Shown: piece by piece, positions 10,378-22,247 of the stretch
How positions within the stretch are numbered: position 1 is the stretch's first letter
How the letters are laid out: the number at the start of each line of letters is the position of its first letter
Assembly (NCBI GenBank): GCA_905183005.1
Contig: CAJJDO010000106.1
Coordinates: forward strand, 310,001-374,000
DNA: 64,000 nucleotides
Reading direction: 5' to 3'
Origin: Paramecium pentaurelia
Taxonomy: Eukaryota; Ciliophora; Oligohymenophorea; Peniculida; Parameciidae
The notes under the pieces: model-generated
Seen by the model: only the letters and a program-made list of their open reading frames with translations
Database searches by the model: none
What the model was told of the DNA's origin: nothing
Position numbers and translations under genes: made by a program

Positions 10378-13242
10378 ATGGCTAGTGAGGAAGAAGTGAA
10401 CATTGAGGATGAAATTATTGAGGAATCATAAGTAGAAGACAATCCAAAAAAGAAGAAGGACAAGAAAGATAAGAAAATAACTATGAAGCTAGACTAGAAA
10501 AAGCCAATTGATGGTAAATAGTAATTTGGTGACAAATCTATATGTCGATTATGCAAAGTGACTACTCAATCCACTCCAACTATAATCTGTATAAGGTGTC
10601 ACTTTAAATACCACAAAGAATGCATACGAACTTAAAACAAAGAGCCATAATTCCAGGACGGTACTAAATGGTACTGTCTCTCATGTATAGAGAGAATGGC
10701 TAAGAGAAAATTGAAAGAGTCGGAACCATAGAAAAAGAAGAAAACTAGTTAAATACCTGAAATCTTTTAGAAAACCCTATAACCATAAGAAGATAAATTG
10801 AAAAAACACACTGAATTTCAATAAAAATATCCAACCTATGTCTAATAAGGAAGAGTAATTTTTCCAATATTTGATGAATATCTTACAGCCTATCAATAAT
10901 TGTTTACCATTGAAATTAAAAAGAAGCCTATTCTCCAACTCGATCCAACTATTCCACAGAACCTCTTTGAAGATGTTCTTAAAATATGGGACACTTACAA
11001 TTATATGGATAAAATTGTAAGTGATATCCTATATGCAGGAGAACAATAAACTGAATGTATTACTATATATTATATAAAAAAGAGTAAAGTTAAGTTAATA
11101 ACATTGGTACCTTGATTCATTTCAAAGACAATCATACACCTTATAGTTAAAAAACTCGCTTAGAGATATATAATATAATCTAAACCAAACCTGAAGAATT
11201 GATCCTCTTTTTTTGCTACTTCTATCTCAAATAAATAATTGAGGATTTAGATTAAGAATAAATGTAAAAATAATCATATGTAATTCATATCAAAATAAAT
11301 TTAGAAAATCCCATATTGGCATCTTCTTGGATACATGTGGTTTACAGATAGAATTCGATATTATGAATTATTAAGGGATGACATAAAGTCATTGCCCACC
11401 AATATCTATAAATAAGGAATACTACATTTAACATAAGATATGATAGATTTTAGTGATTACACTGATATCAAAAAAGTGTGTAAATTACTAATAGCTTTAT
11501 CTGATGGGTTAACAAGTCTTAAGAAAACATAGTTTCTGTATCAATTTAGAACTGAAAATCTTCTATCCAATAATAGAATTAAATTACAATTAGGAACACA
11601 AATAAAATAACAAAGAAGTCAATAAATAGATATTAAGAAAGAAATTATTGAAGCTGAAGGCAATATTTCAATCGCCTAAGTATATTTTTATTATTATTTT
11701 ATAGTCTTAACTCTAATAAGAAGGATTAACAAGAGTAGAAACATAGAAACTAACAAAATAAATGGAACAAGCCTAAAAATAAGCACAAAAATTAAAATAA
11801 TAGTATTCAAAATTAGAAAAAGAAATAGCATCTTTAACAGAAAGATATAATTAATAAGACAAGGTAATATAATTATTTATTCTTATTAGGAATTGGCCAT
11901 CACATAAATGCCAGCTTTATTGTTAAATCCATCTATGTGTTTAGGTCAAGATGCAAGACACAGTTCATATTATTTCTTTTTATATGAGCCTGATAAAATC
12001 TTTGTTTGTATGAGACATTCAATTATAGATGATGATGGATCATAATAATGGGGATTTTATGATTAAACTGAAATATAAAATCTACTCAATTCATTATGTC
12101 CAAAAGGGGTTAGAGAGAATACTTTAAAAAATAATATTATTGAATTATAGAGGGCTAAATTGTTATAAATTAATGAATAGAATTAGGAATAGGATGATTA
12201 AATTGAATAAGAAATTCATAAGAATGGTAAAGGGATAGATAATGATATTGAGTAAGAGGGTCACAATTAAAGTGAAGAATCAATAGAAAGAATAAATAGT
12301 TTAATAAATTTAGATGTAGATGAATTAGTAAATGAATTTGTTGAAATTGAATCTAGTTTGACACAATATTTAAATTAAAAAAATTCAAGATGGTGTAGTA
12401 CTGAATAAAGGGCTACATTTTTAAAGAGTTTTTAGAATGTGATTGAAAAAAAGAATTCATAAGAATATGATGAAATTGATTTATAACCTTTAGGGAAAGC
12501 TATTGAATATTTTGTAGATAACACAATGATGCAAGAGAAATTAGAACTTAGATTAGAAGAAGATATGGATGATAAATAATTCAATGAAAATGATGAGGAT
12601 TCCTATTAACCAAATAGAAGGAGAAAGGTTGTTGAAGATGATTCATCAATTGATGAATAACCATAAACTATGTTATAATAATTAGAATAAATGGATAATG
12701 GAAGAGTGAGAGTTAGAAAATTACCTATGAAATTATTTGGTACATATTATGAGACTCTCAGATTGAATTTAATAGAATAATTGAAATTTGATTGTAATTT
12801 AGCTAAAATGAAAATTTGTTTAGAAGTATTAGGTTAGATAGTAAAAGATTATATTGACAGAAAATAAATATAAATTCAATAATAAATATTACCTGTAGGA
12901 GAAAAGAAAAAAGTAGAAGAAATCATTATTAAAAAGAATGTTGAACCTTAACCTTAATTTGTTTAAGAAGCATAATAATAGTATGTAACACAAAATTTAA
13001 GAAAAAGAAATTAAGTGAAACCTTAATATACTGAGACAGAAACTAAGTGGGAAGACAGATGTAAGAAATGCAACAAAGGAGGTAAAGTTATTTGTTGTGA
13101 TACATGTCCAAAAGTATTCCATCCAAAATGTATTAATTTAAAAGAGGTTCCTTAAGGGAAGTGGAACTGTCTTAATTGCTTAAGAAATTTCGAGAGATAA
13201 ATCAAAACAAGAGCTACTATTAGAAAGTTAGAAAACCAATGA
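10378..13242 (+). CDS. PHD-DDT/WHIM chromatin-remodelling subunit, ACF1/BAZ-like
   Basis: A protein of roughly 920 aa, likely nuclear. The N-terminus is Lys-rich, then comes a PHD finger (CRLC, CIRC, HKEC, WYCLSC). A DDT-like helix follows (FEDVLKIWDTYNYMDKI), and after a coiled coil a WHIM2/3 block (WGFYDQTEIQNLL and GVRENTLKNN). The C-terminus has a classic second PHD finger (CKKCNKGGKVICCDTC, FHPKC, CLNC). This order matches ISWI-associated ACF1/BAZ subunits. Clear introns are 11280-11304, 11680-11704 and 11864-11889. At least one more intron is needed between 11017 and 11110: a 26-nt one at 11057-11082 fits the frame, and a GTAAGT...CAG candidate lies at 11017-11038. The DDT region is therefore uncertain in detail. 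Confidence 0.8.
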
Positions 13243-13273
13243 GACAATGATCCATTGTTTTTATTATTAAATA

Positions 13274-14007
13274 ATGATTTGTGATTTAGTTGATTATACT
13301 CTAAGAACAACTCCAAATAAAGGAAGATTTTCATAGACAAACACAACAGCATCCCCTAACAGTTCAAGTAATTCTTCTTTTGAAGCATCACAACTTAAAA
13401 TTCCAAGACCTTTGTTGAGTTTTGATGAAAAATTTGAAGCATCTCTTTGTGCTTTTGGTAATAGGTTTTTAATCCATTTTAGAGTTTAAATTATTAGTCC
13501 CTGAAGAAGATGGCTTAATAAATTTTGAACAGTTCAGTTAAGAATTGATATAAGACAAACTTATATTCTTGAATGATGAAAAATATTTATAATAGTAATA
13601 GGCATCTTTAGAGATTGCTGAAGAGAATGTAAAGACTTTAATTAAAAAGCATAGATTCTTAAGGATGAGAGAACTACTTTGATGCTTAAAAATATACCTA
13701 GAAGCATGAAGCCTAATGACTTGAGAAATATTTTAAATAAAGAATTTCGTAATCTCTATGATTTTTTCTATTTACCCTTGGATAATAATGTATTTCTAAT
13801 TTTATAATTAAAGAATGAAGGTCATTTGGGATATGCTTTTGTTAATTTCATCAATCAGGATATAGTATTAAGGTTTTATAGAACATTTAATAATTAAAAA
13901 TGGACTAATACAGAGAAAGTATTTCTAATTTTATTAATTTCTAGTAAATTTGTCAATTGAAATATGCTAAATTATAAGGAAGAAGGTAATATGAATTTGC
14001 AAGATGA
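13274..14007 (+). CDS. Mei2-type RNA-recognition-motif protein
   Basis: About 210 aa ending in the Mei2-family C-terminal RRM: RTTLMLKNIPRSMK, LPLDNN, HLGYAFVNF and QICQLKYAKLQGRR. Mei2-like proteins bind RNA and control meiosis in fungi and development in plants. Only the C-terminal RRM is present; the other RRMs of yeast Mei2 are absent. Four introns: 13458-13482, 13629-13654, 13790-13813 (GTA...AAG, in frame and recognised only because it interrupts the family motif) and 13919-13944. It starts 32 nt after the stop of the chromatin gene on the same strand. Confidence 0.8.
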
Positions 14008-14197
14008 TTGAGCTTCAATAGCTATTTTTGTGTATTTTTTTTCAAATTTTTTTGATTTAAATACTTTCAAGGATAATATGGAGCTAATAGTTTTTAATTA
14101 TATAAATCATTTGAATCTAAAGAACAATACAATTCTGAATTACCCAAAATATATTCAAAGTTCTTTACTTTTTTCATTCTGTTCTAAGGATTCTTAG

Positions 14198-14902
14198 TCA
14201 ATAATTATTTAATTAATTATTACAAAGACCTTATAATAATAACAATACAAACTTGTCAATGCTAAATGGAAATTCGACTTTATCATTCAAAATAGACTAG
14301 TATACTTCATATGGTGTTTTACCCTTAAAAGGTAATTCTCCAGTTGAGAACTCATACAACAACACTCCAAAACTCCAATAATCAACACTATGATTATAAC
14401 CTTATCCCTGAATAGCCTCAGGAGCTATAAATCCTGGACTTCCACATAAAGTAGTTGTCTTTTAAGGTTACTTAACCAATTTACTCAAATCGAAATCCAC
14501 TAATTTTAGATATCCATTTTTCATAAGCAATAGATTTTCTGATTTCAAATCCCTATAAATAATATCATTCTTGTGTAGATAATCCAATGCCAATAAGACT
14601 TATGCAGAATAAAATGAGATTGCTTCCAATTCCAATTAATGATTTCGAATATACTTATATAGCGATTATTCATGTAATAATTCCATTAAATAATATACAG
14701 AGTTGTTATTAATTTCATATTAAAACACCTTAACAATGTTTGGGTGATTTAATTATTATAATCTTTAGAATAGCTTTTCTGAAAATAAATTTAATGAAAT
14801 CTATTTAGCAGCATAACTCCTCTAATCACTATAATTTATAACTTCAACAACCTATCCTTATTCTCCTTCTCCTAACTTTCTAACAAAGCTATATCCACTC
14901 AT
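14198..14902 (-). CDS. Serine/threonine protein kinase, AGC-like catalytic domain
   Basis: Intronless, 234 aa, consisting almost only of a catalytic domain. Visible motifs: the glycine loop KLGEGEQGQVVEV, the invariant Lys in YAAKQ, IIYRDLKSENLLLM, VDFDLSK in place of DFG, CGSPGFIAPEA and YNHSVDYWSFGVLLYE. The YRDLK and CGSP/APE pattern is typical of the PKA/PKG group. DFG is replaced by DFD, which keeps the metal-binding Asp. The protein ends soon after subdomain X and lacks the AGC C-terminal tail. It is convergent with the Mei2-like gene. Confidence 0.88.
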
Positions 14903-15160
14903 ATTAAAAATAAAATCAAATAATTCCACTTATTTACTTTCAAAATGCTATAAACTAACTCAAATTATAAGTCACTTTTAATGAATCCTTATTTAAATTA
15001 AACTAATAATTTTATTAAAAAAACATAATAAAATAAATTATAAATCATTTAATATCCCTCAAATATATTCTTGTTTACGTTGAAGTATCTACTATAATAA
15101 TAGAAATCATTTATATATTTTTCTGTTATTTCTATTTATACATAGATTTATTAATATAAT

Positions 15161-15850
15161 TCAGTGAATAATTATTATTATTTGTTAAATTAATACTTAA
15201 TATTTTATGATCTCTAATTTTAAAGATTATTCTACCATTATCTATTATCTAGATTATTTTTAGTCATGAAAAAAAATCAGAATTGAAATTTAAAATAAAT
15301 CATTTCTTACTGTGTCATAATTTGACATAATTTCAACCTGAGTACATTTCGATTTAGTTTTATAAATCTAATTCTACTTGTAATTCATAGATTATTTTAT
15401 TTCTACTTTTTGATTTTCTAATATTAAGATTTATTCATAAAATTAAATTATATTTGTATACAATAAAGGGTTTTGGCAATCCTTATAAATTTCATTGATT
15501 AATTCTTAACTTACCTATTAAATTTTAGAGAATTTCTAAGTAATTTATTGTTAAGATTCTTATTAGATCTGCTATATAATTATTTTATTTGAGACTCTTA
15601 CTATTTATAATTCTAGGTCTCTATTAAAGTCTTCTACAATCTTAGATTCTAGAGATTACAAAAGTAAATAACAATAAAATTTTGATCTATATATCTTGAT
15701 CTTGAAGTTCATGATTATACTTCAGATTTTGTAAGAGAAGGTTGTTTAAATTATTAGACAATAGCTTTCTTCATCATTGAATCATATTATCATGTAATTA
15801 TTTATCTGATAACCTATTTACTTCAAGTTAATAATTTAATCTATATTTAT
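15161..15850 (-). CDS. Probable coiled-coil protein, exon structure unresolved
   Basis: Stretches in at least two frames look coding and helical. Near 15760-15840 one frame gives SNNLNNLLLQNLKYNHELQD. From about 15650 down to the TGA at 15161-15163 another gives segments such as KIVEDFNRDLELQIVRVSNK. The frames can be joined by a very short GTA...AAG intron (about 19 nt near 15640), but the 5' end runs into tandem TGAs. No family was recognised. It could be an intact gene with an unseen intron or a decayed gene. Confidence 0.4.
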
Positions 15851-15909
15851 TAATAGTTATAAAGAGTGTTCATTCAAAACGGAAGTCGAGAATAATATTA
15901 AAATATAAT

Positions 15910-16329
15910 TCAAATTATTTGCTACAAATTGATCTTTAAATCAACTTAAGAGATGGTTCTTTTCAATTGATACTTCTCTTTATATTCTCTTTCTAAAGGA
16001 GGTAATTTCCATTAATTTCTTTCCTTTCGTTCATTACTTCTAATTCTCTCTTGCAATATCTTATTATATTCATCTATAGTGTTAACTTACTATATAGTAG
16101 GATAAACAAATTCTGGTAGACTTTAATCACATTTTTTGGAAGATTATTCCATAAGAGGTAATTTCTCACGATCTTTGAAGGAAGTGTTCCTGAAAATACG
16201 TTGTCTCTTGAAATGCAATTGATCTTGTTGTCTAAGAGCTTGATTTCCACATTTCTTATAAAGATTAAAATATTTATCTCTAATAAAATATTGATTATTC
16301 AACTTCCATTTTTCTAATTATTGATCCAT
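15910..16329 (-). CDS. Small hypothetical protein
   Basis: Intronless, 139 aa, strongly polar and basic, rich in Gln, Lys, Arg and aromatic residues (KYFNLYKKCGNQALRQQD). The middle contains LPEFVYPTIQQVNTIDEYNK. No signal peptide or membrane segment. The ATG is 27 nt from the start of the divergently transcribed RCC1 gene, so the two probably share a promoter. Family unknown. Confidence 0.6.
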
Positions 16330-16355
16330 TTTTTAATATAAAAATTAATTAATAT

Positions 16356-18156
16356 ATGGATCCTTTACCATAATTTGCAGGAGATGATTAATAAATAACT
16401 TATCTTTTTGCATGGGGACGTAATAAAGATGGAGAATTGTCTATAGTAAAATGGATATCATTAATGTTATTAGGGCAATTAAAAGAAATGTAATACTCCT
16501 AAGGCAGTACAAGGATTGAAGAATTAAACAGTTTAATTGATTAGTTCAGGTTCAAACCATTCAGGAATAGTAACATTAGATGGTTAACTATTTATTTGTG
16601 GTTCTGCATTACACGGTTTGCAATTCAAATTTAAAAAATAATTTAGGTAAACTAGGTTTTGAGGATGCAAATCAACCATCTTATCCAAAATTCTTACTTG
16701 TTTAGGCTATGAAAGGATTGTTTGTGACTTAGGTGGCCACAGGAGATTATCATACTTTATGTTTATTAGACAATGGATAAGTTTATGCATGGGGTGGCAC
16801 ACTTCATAAAAAGTTAGGATCTAAAGCAGGTAAACCAGCAAGAATTGAAACATTAAAGCAAACTATAGTATAAATAGGATGTGGTGATTTTCATAGTGCT
16901 GCATTAAGTGCTAATGGAGATCTATATACATGGGGAGGAGGAGGAAGAGATTATAATCGAGGTTAATTAGGTCATGGACATTTGAATGATGTAGAAACTC
17001 CATAAGTTGTTAAAGATAATATAGTCAAATTCAGTTGTGGAGGTTATCATATGATGGCATTAGATAAGGATGGAGAATTATGGTCTTGGGGTTCTGGGAT
17101 GTATGGAGAGACTGGTTAAGGTGAATTTTAAGATAGTTTATTACCAAAAAAAGTAAAAGTGAATTTCAATTAAAAACACATAATTATTGATGATATTTAT
17201 GTGTAGAATAAATAAGGTTATTTATTATTATTATTATTAATATAGAGTCAACTATCAAGGAAATCAGTCTAGGTGGACATCATAGTTTGTTATTATCGAA
17301 TAAAGGAATTGTATATGCCTGTGGATATGCATAACATGGATAATTAGGTATTAAAGCTACTGAAAATTAAAATAAATTCTAATTAGTTATAGGATTATCT
17401 GGAAAAACTATAGTATAAATTGCAGCTGGATGGAATCATTCAATAGTATTGACAAGTCATTCAGATGTTTATACTTGTGGGCATAATTAAGCAGGATAAC
17501 TAGGAGTTGGTGATTATGAAAGTAGAACTTAATATACTAGAATTAACTTTTTGGAAAAGAGAAGAATTAAATAATTATTTGCAGGTGGTAATCATTCTTG
17601 GGCATTAATTGATTATAATTAACCTAGAATAGATGATTATTCTCCACCATCTCCTCTAAATGAAGAAGTAAAAATTGAAAATTTTACTTAACCTCTTGAT
17701 TAAGGTCTTTAAGATTTAGAAATAGTTATTACTGAGGTTAAAATGCATCATAGATTTGTTAAAATTTAAGTTCCTACTTAATTTTAAACTACTATTCAAG
17801 CCAAAATTAATGATTATTTGAATTTTATGCAAAAAGATCCTAATACAAAATTAAGTAAATTTTAAAATGATGCTCTTGCCTTAGGAATCTAAGAAGATAA
17901 TAATAAGTATTTATTTTATTTATATATTTTATTTAGATTATCATTTACTATTATGATGATTATGGATCTATCTTAATATAAGATGCCATTTGAAGAATTG
18001 GATGAAGGGAAAGTCAATCAAATTGGGAAATAGTTTGTTGTAAAGAGAAGCACTTTCAATAAAAATCCTATTTACGATTGGATTATATAAGCTGAGAAGA
18101 TAATGAATATTCCAGGAATCTAAATAAAATTCTTAGAACTTAGACCATTATAATGA
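16356..18156 (+). CDS. RCC1-repeat (beta-propeller) protein
   Basis: About 560 aa. RCC1-type repeats run through most of the protein, shown by YLFAWGRNKDGELS, VYAWGGTLHKKLG, YTWGGGGRDYNRGQLGHG, LWSWGSGMYGETGQG, VYACGYAQHGQLG and VYTCGHNQAGQLGVGDYE, each followed by an AAGxxH-type strand. RCC1 propellers act as GEFs or protein-interaction scaffolds. The C-terminal 150 residues are outside the propeller and of unknown fold. Introns: 16446-16473, 16616-16646 (GTT start), 17217-17245 (GTT start) and 17907-17936. Confidence 0.87.
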
Positions 18157-18243
18157 ATGATTCTACTTATGAATAGATAAACTGTATTATAATCTTAACA
18201 ATAATATTTCTAGTTAATTTATTATTAAATAAATTTTAACAGA

Positions 18244-19911
18244 ATGGGATAAAGTTCATCTTAAAATTTACAGCAATCTAGAATGCAAGTACCTAAAATA
18301 AATGAATTATAATTTTGGAGATAAGTGAATGATGTCAGATATGGAGAAATCAAAGTCTATAAATTAAATGATGGACACGCTGTGGCTGTCAAAGATCACA
18401 TTTTATAGGATGAAGAATAATGGCTTAAATTTAAACAATCAGCAGAAATGAATATGACTTAAAGAGATAAGAATTTGTTCTTAATCTAAATGATAGATTT
18501 ATAACATGTCACAGAAAAGGAATTATGTACCTAGATGACTTAAGCACATAGTGTATATGAATATTTTGATGAATATTTGGATAGAGTAATTACTGAATAA
18601 AGTGCAACTAAATAACATTTTGAAGAAATAGAAATAGCTGCTATGATTCATTGCACTGTATAATCTTTTTTAATATAAATCTTTAGTTAATGGCATTATA
18701 ACAATTAACTAAGCAATAAAAATCACATGGAGACATTCGTCCACTTACTATAAGTGTTACTTCATTTCCAAAGAAAAGTCCTCATCGACAGAATGAACCT
18801 CTTCCTGTTTATAAATTGACAGACATCTAAGAATTGACTGATATGAATGCATTTCGTAGATGTGTTGCCAAATAACATGCTTAATATAATTTAAGTCCAG
18901 AATAATTAACATTCTTAAAATAAAGAGTGCTTAGACCAACTTATGATTTAGATAAATCTGATGTGTTTTGTATTGGATTAACTGCATTATAAATGGCTAC
19001 TCTAAATAGTATTTATGATATTTATGATAATTCCAACTATCTCATTATTACTGATAAATTAGATACTTACATAAGAGAAATGAAAACAATATATAGTGAA
19101 TAATTGTGTTCTATAGTATGTTAACTATTACAATTAGCACCTGAAAATAGACCTAATTCTTATTAAGCTAATGATTTATTGATAGGATTTAGATTTTAAT
19201 TGGAAGATTATTTCAGAGTAAAAAATTATAATATTAATTTTATTTTAGTAATCCACAATCAAGGAATATTTACCCAATTATTCAATAGAATTTAAATAGA
19301 TAAACAATAAACAAATAAATAGAATTGAAGAAAATTAAATAGCAAAAAGTAAATTAGTAGACACAACTGATATTTATGAATAAATGGAAATTCTAGAATA
19401 AAGAGCTAAGGTAGCATTATAAAGAAGTCAAGATGCATAAGTTAGATATCAAAGAACACCAGGAAAAAGAATTAAATCAACTTAATGGGAACCAACTAAC
19501 AGTTATTAAATGTATAACAATCTTACTCCAATAACATAAAAGGAACTTTAATTGTAATTAAGTGAATACAAGTAAGAAATTCAATCCAATAAATAATCTA
19601 CATACTCTTATAATAATAATGCTCCTTAATATTTGAAAAAGGAGATTAATACCTTTCAAAATCATTAAGGTTAAGAGGAATATGAATATAATTAATAAGA
19701 GATTGACGAAAAACCAAATTAAAGTGTTGTTGAACCAATTGAATTGGCAAGTTCAAATTAAAAAATATATTCACAAAGACCTATTAATAATAATACTGCC
19801 TCATTTTCTCATTAATAATTATTTGAATCAATTAATACTGAATAGCCTAAACCATATAATTAGACTTATAATTATCAATAATAGTATTCTCAGTAGTCCA
19901 TAAAGTAATAA

Positions 19912-19957
<46 letters not shown>

Positions 19958-20436
19958 CATAATATTAATAATCATAATATTAATAATAATAATAATAATA
20001 ATAATCATAATATTAATAATAATAATAATATTAATAATAAAGTAATTATTAATATTCATAATCAACAAATTATTAATAACCAAGATAATCACAAATATTA
20101 AGAGATTAATAAATCACCAAACAATTAACTGGTTAATTTGATATCAAATAACCAGTAAGTAATGATAATTATTATATTTAATAATCATAAATCCCAAGAT
20201 CACCTGAACCTTAAAACATCTATCCTAAAATGGAATATTAACATTAATCATAGAATGAGTATCAACAATAAAGAATTAATCGTTAAATAACAGAATCTTT
20301 CGATTCATAATTATCTAGTCATAGCAAATAATAAATACAAGAATAATAATAATCCATTTCTAGATAATAGAGACCAAATATATCAAGATAATTGACTGGA
20401 TCAATAGTCGAGACAAGAAAATCAATAAAATAGTGA
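18244..20436 (+). CDS. Kinase-fold protein with poly-Gln C-terminus, probable pseudokinase
   Basis: About 710 aa, two introns (18658-18686 and 19218-19248). The N-terminal half is kinase-like: VRYGEIKVYKLNDGHAVAVK, a loop QKSHGDIRPLTISV where HRD and the following Asn are lost, and DKSDVFCIGLTALQMA for subdomain IX. No DFG is visible. The C-terminal half is Gln/Asn/Ser/Tyr-rich with a tract of about 40 near-continuous Gln codons, almost all TAA (19912-20042). Its closest counterpart in the window is the gene at 1652-2975, which also has HGD. A pseudokinase scaffold is inferred. Confidence 0.75.
19903..20042 (+). repeat. TAA trinucleotide repeat encoding poly-Gln
   Basis: A run of (TAA)n interrupted by TCA, TAT and ATT-type variants inside the pseudokinase gene. 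Under code 6 each TAA is Gln, so the repeat is translated as poly-Gln with Ser and Tyr. Such a run is likely length-polymorphic and prone to assembly error. Confidence 0.9.
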
Positions 20437-20495
20437 TTAATTATAATATTATTAATAATCATTTTCATTAGTTGATAGTATTTTTTCTATTAATT

Positions 20496-21456
20496 TCAAA
20501 AATCATTTGGAAGACCATGTAATCTTTCCAAATAATCCATTACTGGAGTAGATAAGGCTGCTTGTACAATAAATTGTGAGAGTCTTAATTACCATCCAGC
20601 ATAGTATCCCTTTAATCCTTTATCCTAATACACTTTGACAAAGGCTTAAGGAATGGTTAATGATTTGTAATTTGCATTGTTTTCCATTTAATAAGCAGTT
20701 TTTACTACATCAAATGGTTATACAAATAAAATATTTGGAATGGATGTCAATAAACTACACATAGCTATTTATTATAAAGTGAGAGCTTGACTTGGACTAT
20801 CCTTAAAGAGATATCTAATTTTATGATCCCAATATAAATAATTAGTCCAAGAAACTACTTATTTTAATATCATAGCTTCCATTCCAGTATAAATATTTTT
20901 GATAAAATGGGAAAATTGATGTTCATTTTTTAACAATTGTTTAATGACTAGAAAAGATAAATGAAATTTAGATACTTGATTTTGATTCATATTGGGTCAT
21001 TAATTGACACTTAATTCTTTCCATAGGACAAGTCACGAGGGATTCAAAAATAGCAATTGTTGCACCAGCTAATCCTTTATGTAATGCTGGATGGTTCTGG
21101 ATCCAAGATGATGGTAAAAGTTCTTTATAATATTTTGGAATTAAGATCATCATGGGCCATCTAAAAATAGGGATATAATTAAAAATTTACCTATAGTATT
21201 GTTTAAACAATTGAATGCTTATTTAAGATGAGAATCCAGCAAATACACCTTTTAACATTCCATTTCGTCTATAAGTTTCTTTGAAGAGTTATTAAATTGA
21301 AGATTGTGTATTTTCAGCCTATACTAAAGTTTTGAATCTATCAAAAACATGATCTATTGGTAAACCAAGAATGACCCTGGAAAGTCCAATTATTTGAGTT
21401 TCTATGATTGGTTTGAGGTATTTTTAAGTTCTAACTTTATAAATGGATTCAGACAT
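20496..21456 (-). CDS. Mitochondrial carrier family (SLC25) protein
   Basis: About 300 aa, the usual carrier size. The three carrier signatures appear at expected spacing: PIDHVFDRFKTL, PMERIKCQLM and PFDVVKTAYQ, each near the end of an odd-numbered helix. A glycine-rich segment follows (GLKGYYAGWQLRL). Such proteins exchange metabolites across the inner mitochondrial membrane; the substrate cannot be told. Introns: 21161-21190 and 20948-20975. Confidence 0.85.
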
Positions 21457-22247
21457 CGATATTATTTAATTATTATTTCAATAAGACGAAGAAATTTATG
21501 TTAAATAATACATAAATTTATGAATTTAATACGCACTATAGATCATAAATAGAAGTTATTAATCATTAATTCATAAATTAATGATGCAATATTGTTTCAA
21601 ATTCATACTTTATAATTAGATATTAAAATCATTTTATAATATTGTTTCTTCAAATCCTGTTTAAATTACCCAAAATTTCCAGCACATATAAAACACAAAA
21701 TATGAATTTGATGCTTAAATCAACTTCTAGTCATTTCCAAATATTTGATTATTACATCATCAATTTTTTATACATCCATTATAATGAGAATAATAATATT
21801 TGAAGGATTCTTTCATACATTATAATTCTAAATTGGATGTTATTAAAACAAAAATAAATTTAGACTTAGAACTCTTCAAAATACTTATATAGATTATGAT
21901 AAAATTCAATTATTGAATTAATGTATACAATAAATAACAATAAAGTATTGAGATGACTCTGAATTCTTATCAATTGATTGAATATTATTTGTTTATTTAT
22001 AATAATTATTATAAAATGAAAAATTACAATAATATACTATAAAACAATGATAAAAACATAGATTTCTTAAATATGCTTTATTTTGTATATTTATTTTGAT
22101 TGCATTTTGGAATGGAGGAACAATTAGAAATTTAAAAAGTATTACATAAGTATTATTTAGTATTTAATATTAGGTGAACAGTTTAAACTGGGCCGATTTT
22201 TGATTAATAATTGATAAATCAAGAAATATAGTCAATATTAATAATAA
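21457..22247. other. Intergenic region between divergent genes
   Basis: About 790 nt, very AT-rich, between the divergent carrier and phosphatase genes. It should contain both promoters. The only ATG-initiated open stretches are shorter than about 40 codons and resemble nothing. Confidence 0.45.

Noticed and set aside
19847..20092. Minus-strand open stretch rich in Ile and Met
   Set aside because: It is the antisense of the TAA poly-Gln tract (ATT codons) in the plus-strand pseudokinase gene.
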